Both the position numbers and the translations under genes were made by a program. The notes beneath the pieces are model-generated. The model saw nothing but the letters and a program-made list of their open reading frames with translations, made no database searches and was not told where the DNA came from. A stretch of 59,736 nt of DNA from Gammaproteobacteria bacterium (lineage in GTDB: Bacteria; Pseudomonadota; Gammaproteobacteria; UBA1113), in contig JAJNBM010000004.1 of assembly GCA_021156165.1 (NCBI GenBank), positions 1 through 59,736 of the forward strand. Reading direction: 5' to 3'. Shown in pieces: positions 55,998 to 59,736 of the stretch (positions are counted from its first letter, which is position 1; each line of letters begins with the position of its first letter).

Positions 55998-56057
55998 CGT
56001 AGGGGCAGGCCCCCGCGCCTGTCCTAACCCGGGCAACCCCAGGGAGTTGCCCCTACG
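55998..56057. repeat. Family C palindromic repeat, copy 5
   Basis: CGTAGGGGCAGGC to TTGCCCCTACG, with both hairpins, GGGCAGGC-like and GGCAACCC/GAGTTGCC. It lies within the predicted operon between icmN and icmL, where it could affect message stability or decay. Confidence 0.85.
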
Positions 56058-56083
56058 TTTTCCAAAAATTAATATCAACCAGT

Positions 56084-56620
56084 CTATCGTTTAACATCCA
56101 AACGATAAAAGGTAATCTGTATACGCCTATTCATTGCTCGCCCATCGGCACGCTGATTGTCAGCAATAGGGAAGGTACAGCCATACCCTATGGCATAAAT
56201 AATAGGGGCTTTTACTTCTTGGTTCTTTAAGTAATCCGCTATATTTTGTGCTTGCTGTCGTGATAAAGCCACCGCCCGCAGTGAATTACCGCAGTTATCG
56301 CTATAACCGCCCACTTTGACGGTCTCCACATCAAATAAAGAAATATAGTCACTCAGAATATTCAAGGTGGCATAGTTATCGCCATTTAAATGGGATGAAT
56401 CCATAAAGAAAAATTTATCTGCAGGTAATACTAAGAGAGTTTGTTGTCCCGAGTGAATAACGCTCACCCCCCCTTCTTGCAGCTTTTTTTCGGTATCACT
56501 GATCCGTTGCTCGCGCTTTAGAGCAGCACAAGCCTCGGGCGATAGCTTCTGTGTGGGTTTAGAACTACAAGCCGCCAGTGCAAATAGGGCCATTAAACAG
56601 CAGATGAATATTTTTAACAT
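56084..56620 (-). CDS. icmN: Dot/Icm lipoprotein DotK/IcmN
   Basis: A 178-residue outer-membrane lipoprotein of the Dot/Icm system. The signal peptide ends in a lipobox FALAAC (acylated Cys near 18). The C-terminal half is an OmpA-like peptidoglycan-binding domain: VKVGGYSDNCGNSLRAVALS, QQAQNIADYL and GRAMNRRIQITFY. GGAG lies at the mltB stop, 9 bases before the icmN ATG, suggesting coupling to mltB. The assignment to DotK, not a generic OmpA lipoprotein, is due to the adjacent icmL genes. Confidence 0.88.
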   Translation of the reverse strand: MLKIFICCLMALFALAACSSKPTQKLSPEACAALKREQRISDTEKKLQEGGVSVIHSGQQTLLVLPADKFFFMDSSHLNGDNYATLNILSDYISLFDVETVKVGGYSDNCGNSLRAVALSRQQAQNIADYLKNQEVKAPIIYAIGYGCTFPIADNQRADGRAMNRRIQITFYRLDVKR

Positions 56621-56629
56621 CTATTTTTT

Positions 56630-57610
56630 TTACTCCTGGCAAATTGCATTCGCCATATGACTCACCGTTCCTGCATAATAAGTTGAGTTATTATACTCTT
56701 TCAATACAAAAAAGTTATGGAATGCCAACAGACCAGGCCCCCCATCCGGCATAATCAATACCGCTTCATCCAAACTGTCTGGGATCGATTGGCCATTGGT
56801 TAAGGTAACCCCAGCACTTTGCCAAGTTGAAACCGGATACCAATTATTTTCACCCATCTTCAAACCTAATTGTGCTGGCACGTTCACTTCATACCCCCAC
56901 GGTGCATTTGCTTGCCAACCATATTGCACTAAGTAATTAGCAATAGAGGCAAAAACATCGGGAAGACTGGTCCAAATATTTTTACGACCATCCCCATCAT
57001 AATCCACCGCATACTTTTGGAAACTAGCGGGCATAAACTGCGGTTGCCCAGAAGCCCCCGCCCATTCTCCTACATAATGGGCATTGTCTATATGTCCACC
57101 ATTTAAGACTTGTAAGGCGTCTATCAATTGCTCATGAAAATAGTCACTGCGATCGCTGTAAAAAGCTAAGGTCGCCAAAGAGCGGATCACCGGAAAGCTC
57201 CCCACATAATGACCATAGCTCGTTTCCATCCCCCACAAAGATACCATAACACAAGGCGATACACCGTAGGTACGCGCTACACGGTTTAACAAGGGCGCAT
57301 TGCGCCTATATTCGTTCACGCCCATTCTAACACGAGCGTCATCGCCGCGGGATTGACGATATTGCTTATAACTTAATCGACTTTCAGGTTGTGTTTTATC
57401 GTAACCCAACACGCGCTCATCTGGCGTTAAGCCATTTAAAGCGGTATTCGCTACTGCGGATGACACTCCTGCAGACACCGCTTCTTGCTCCGTTGCCGCC
57501 AACCACTGTTGCCAAGTCGTGCTCTGACTAGGCGCAGCGTTTGCGCATTGTGCTGCAATACTTAGACAAATCCACAACAAAAAGCCTCTACTGACTTTTT
57601 TTCGTGTCAT
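56630..57610 (-). CDS. Lytic murein transglycosylase, MltB family
   Basis: A 326-residue exported enzyme cleaving the MurNAc-GlcNAc bond with 1,6-anhydro product. A signal peptide (about residues 1-25) is followed by the GH103 domain: catalytic Glu in SLWGMETSYGHYVG, LATLAFYSDRSDYF, EWAGASGQPQFMPASF, and VDYDGDGRKNIW (calcium-like loop). It lacks an evident lipobox, so it may be soluble in the periplasm. It sits at the head of the icmN-icmL unit; a role in opening the wall for the secretion machine is inferred. Confidence 0.9.
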   Translation of the reverse strand: MTRKKVSRGFLLWICLSIAAQCANAAPSQSTTWQQWLAATEQEAVSAGVSSAVANTALNGLTPDERVLGYDKTQPESRLSYKQYRQSRGDDARVRMGVNEYRRNAPLLNRVARTYGVSPCVMVSLWGMETSYGHYVGSFPVIRSLATLAFYSDRSDYFHEQLIDALQVLNGGHIDNAHYVGEWAGASGQPQFMPASFQKYAVDYDGDGRKNIWTSLPDVFASIANYLVQYGWQANAPWGYEVNVPAQLGLKMGENNWYPVSTWQSAGVTLTNGQSIPDSLDEAVLIMPDGGPGLLAFHNFFVLKEYNNSTYYAGTVSHMANAICQE

Positions 57611-57638
57611 GCTATTCTCCCTAGCCCCTAAACATTCC

Positions 57639-58208
57639 TTATTCTTTTACGCGCGATACATATTCGCTGGTACGAGTATCAACCTTAATGACTTCCCCTT
57701 CTTGTATAAACAAGGGCACCTTCACCACTGCTCCCGTTTCTAATTTAGCGGGTTTAGTACCTCCACCGGAAGTATCACCCCGTACGCCAGGATCGGTTTC
57801 CACAATTTTCAAAGAAACAAATATAGGCGGTGCCACGCTTAAAGGCTGACCATTCCATAACACTATCGTACACATATCCTGTTCTTTAATCCAAAGCTTA
57901 GCGTCTGCCATGGCCGTGCCCTCAGCGGCCACTTGTTCGAAGCTTGCAGGCGACATAAAATGCCAATGATGACCGTCTGTGTATAAGTATTGTGCTTCTA
58001 TTTCTGCCACATCGGCCGCTTCCAAACTTTCGCCCGATTTGAGTGTTTTCTCAATAACACGGCCTGTTTTTAAATTGCGCAACTTTGTGCGCACAAAGGC
58101 TTGTCCCTTGCCCGGTTTGACGAACTCATTCTCAACAATTGAGTAAGGATCGCCATCAATGATAACTTTTAAACCACCTTTAAATTCATTTGTACTATAT
58201 GTAGACAT
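57639..58208 (-). CDS. efp: Elongation factor P
   Basis: A 189-residue translation factor that rescues ribosomes at polyproline runs. The N-terminal domain has the modified-lysine loop [18 protein letters not shown] with the Lys corresponding to position 34. The KOW-like, OB domains and [19 protein letters not shown] follow. I chose the ATG at 58208, which has AGAGGAA upstream; 14 upstream codons are unlike EF-P. It is divergent from epmB, which helps modify it. Confidence 0.96.
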   Translation of the reverse strand: MSTYSTNEFKGGLKVIIDGDPYSIVENEFVKPGKGQAFVRTKLRNLKTGRVIEKTLKSGESLEAADVAEIEAQYLYTDGHHWHFMSPASFEQVAAEGTAMADAKLWIKEQDMCTIVLWNGQPLSVAPPIFVSLKIVETDPGVRGDTSGGGTKPAKLETGAVVKVPLFIQEGEVIKVDTRTSEYVSRVKE

Positions 58209-58287
58209 TATTTCCTCTTTATCAGCAAGCTGTGCTATGATCAATGCCATTTTAACGTGTTAGCGTACTATTTACCACTGAATTTGC

Positions 58288-59268
58288 ATGAAAAAAAAAC
58301 TAAGCTGGCAACAAGCCCTACAACAATGCGTTACCAGCCTGGATGAATTAGCGAGTCTCATTCCTGCTGTTACGCAGCTTATCTCTACTGCAGCCCAGAG
58401 TAGCTTCCCATTCAAAGCAAGTCGCCGCTATTTGGCGAAGATCAATCCCCACGATGCCACTGATCCCCTATTACTACAAATTTTACCGCAAGCCATTGAG
58501 ATGCAACATCATAGCGCTTTTAGTCCGGATCCTTTGCAAGAACACCGTTATAACTCTTTGCCCGGCTTAATACACAAATATGCCAGTCGTGTTTTAATTA
58601 CCTTAGTGGGCAGCTGCGCTATTCATTGTCGTTACTGTTTTAGGCGCCATTTTGCTTATGAGGACAACCGTCCCGGCACGCAAGGCTTAGAAGCCATTTA
58701 CGAATATATACGCGCACACCCCGAGGTGAATGAAGTCATATTAAGTGGTGGCGATCCTTTGCTTGCCAACGATGCGGTATTACAGTCCCTTACTCAAGCT
58801 TTAAGTAAAATTCCTCACCTTAAACGCGTACGCATTCATACGCGCTTGATTACGACCATTCCCGAGCGTATCACCCCCGAGCTCATCCACGCTTTAACGC
58901 ATACGCGTTTGAAAAGCATCTTGGTCGCCCATTGTAATCATCCGCGTGAATTAGACGACGATATCGCCGCAGCATGTAATACGTTGGTACAAAATAACAT
59001 CACCGTATTGAACCAAGGTATATTTTTAGCGGGTGTGAATGATAATGCTGAAACATTGATTGCTTTAAGTGAAAAATTATTTTCCTGCCATATTCTACCT
59101 TACTATCTGCATTCTCTAGATGCCGTTACCGGCAGCGCTCATTTTGATTTACCCCTAGAAAGACAACGCGCTCTTTATACTACTATGCAAGAACAATTGC
59201 CTGGATTTTTAGTGCCTAAATGGGTTAAAGAGGTACCGGGAGAAAAGCATAAAGTTAGGATGGGATAG
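58288..59268 (+). CDS. epmB: EF-P beta-lysylation enzyme EpmB
   Basis: A 326-residue radical-SAM, PLP-dependent lysine 2,3-aminomutase-type enzyme. The cluster motif GSCAIHCRYCFRRHF (CxxxCxxC), GGDPLLANDAVL, and the C-terminal PYYLHSLDAVTGSAHF fit EpmB (YjeK), which makes beta-lysine for attachment to EF-P by EpmA. Divergent from efp with a shared promoter region of about 80 bases. epmA is not in the window. Confidence 0.93.
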   Translation: MKKKLSWQQALQQCVTSLDELASLIPAVTQLISTAAQSSFPFKASRRYLAKINPHDATDPLLLQILPQAIEMQHHSAFSPDPLQEHRYNSLPGLIHKYASRVLITLVGSCAIHCRYCFRRHFAYEDNRPGTQGLEAIYEYIRAHPEVNEVILSGGDPLLANDAVLQSLTQALSKIPHLKRVRIHTRLITTIPERITPELIHALTHTRLKSILVAHCNHPRELDDDIAAACNTLVQNNITVLNQGIFLAGVNDNAETLIALSEKLFSCHILPYYLHSLDAVTGSAHFDLPLERQRALYTTMQEQLPGFLVPKWVKEVPGEKHKVRMG

Positions 59269-59287
59269 CATTCATTCCTATTTCCCC

Positions 59288-59366
59288 GTAAAATTAAAAT
59301 TGATCTTTTTTGAATGTATGTGAAAAAGATTCTGATAACACGGTACTACCCGTACCGTGTTATCAG
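59288..59366. repeat. Family E repeat, copy 2, with perfect 15-bp hairpin
   Basis: GTAAAATTAAAATTGATC onward aligns to the copy at 33448. It ends in a perfect hairpin: CTGATAACACGGTAC (59332-59346), loop TACCC, GTACCGTGTTATCAG (59352-59366). On the minus strand the stem is followed by AATCTTTTT, so it may terminate the cyclase transcript. Confidence 0.75.
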
Positions 59367-59412
59367 AAGGAATTTCATAGGTAAGGATAGCTACTTTATG
59401 AGGATAAATCTA

Positions 59413-59736
59413 TTACTTAAACCGCATCTCTATTTCCGCTTGCCAAGCTGCGGGTGGCGGGGTTTGTTCGTAGATGCGGCAACTTTGTATATAGAACTCT
59501 AGCACCCCGTCACTTGGGTTATCTTTTAATAACGCCTCAAAACCTTCCCTTGCTGCTTTGAAAGACCGCTGTACATAGGCTTCATAATAGGTGTTAAATA
59601 GGCTCAATTGCTCTATATGCAGCGCCCGCTCATTGTTATCGCGGATACTGTCTAATAATTGCCATACGGTCATAGCATCCACCCGCCCCAGTAAACGAAT
59701 TCTACCCACGGGACGCAGATGGTATCTCTCTTCGGC
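59413..59736 (-). CDS. Class III adenylate/guanylate cyclase, C-terminal part
   Basis: The reading frame runs off the right edge of the window, so the N-terminal portion and the start are missing. The visible 107 residues begin AEERYHLRPVGRIRLLGR, a stretch seen at the end of class III cyclase catalytic domains (RPVG-x-x-LxGR), then a helical tail with SFKAAREGFEALLKDNPSDG that may be a TPR-like unit. It would make cAMP or cGMP; the regulator domain lies outside. Confidence is limited by truncation. Confidence 0.6.
   Translation of the reverse strand, partial: AEERYHLRPVGRIRLLGRVDAMTVWQLLDSIRDNNERALHIEQLSLFNTYYEAYVQRSFKAAREGFEALLKDNPSDGVLEFYIQSCRIYEQTPPPAAWQAEIEMRFK

Noticed and set aside
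1-59736. CRISPR array, tRNA or rRNA genes, prophage
   Set aside because: No regularly spaced direct repeats, no cloverleaf or rRNA-like segments and no phage genes were recognised by eye; a covariance-model search could still find something small.

Overview
The window looks like a chromosomal segment of a gammaproteobacterium of the Legionellales, closest in flavour to the Coxiellaceae. The reasons are Dot/Icm type IVB secretion genes (dotK/icmN, dotI/icmL and a second icmL-like gene), ubiquinone biosynthesis (coq7), the EF-P/EpmB pair, low to moderate GC, densely packed operons of reduced content, and many short palindromic repeats. This placement rests on gene content read by eye, not on a phylogeny. 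I see no rRNA, tRNA, CRISPR array, prophage or intact insertion sequence.

Layout. 1-4.6 kb: nucleoside salvage (end of deoB, add, rhodanese, cdd, punA, deoC), interrupted by an opposite-strand AT-rich gene of unknown function. 4.6-9.2 kb: folB, corA, kup, a small membrane protein and coq7, all on the minus strand. 9.3-16.3 kb: a YdgA-like protein, a TSUP exporter, pdxY, dam, queG and bioC. 16.3-22 kb: comF, orn, plsY, pgpA, nusB, nrdR, glyA, with several repeat insertions. 22-25 kb: ettA followed by tusDCB and tusE for tRNA 2-thiolation. 25-29.9 kb: six class IVb-like prepilins and one GspF/PilC platform protein. 30-41 kb: argS, an SPOR protein, plsC, an amino-acid permease, glnA, tyrS, an M23 peptidase, dsbB and a decayed ORF. 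41-46 kb: glutaryl-CoA dehydrogenase, ETF-ubiquinone oxidoreductase, rubredoxin and a metallo-beta-lactamase/GAF fusion. 46-54 kb: gyrA, rpmB-rpmG, tsaC, topA, dprA. 54-59.7 kb: a VanX-like dipeptidase, the Dot/Icm genes, mltB, efp, epmB and the 3' end of a class III nucleotide cyclase gene.

How the genes work together. Deoxynucleosides are split by PunA, isomerised by DeoB and cleaved by DeoC to central metabolites, while Add and Cdd deaminate the bases. Acyl-CoA electrons pass from GcdH through ETF-QO to ubiquinone, which Coq7 helps make. TusDCB-TusE relay sulfur to tRNA, and QueG and TsaC modify the same molecules. EpmB supplies beta-lysine for EF-P. MltB and the VanX-like dipeptidase act on peptidoglycan or its fragments and flank the Dot/Icm inner-membrane and lipoprotein genes.

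The most unusual content is the set of small dispersed repeats (at least five families, called A to E here) that sit exactly at gene borders and in several cases supply stop codons or a ribosome-binding site, together with the orphan multi-pilin cluster and the compact mltB-icmN-icmL-icmL' operon.
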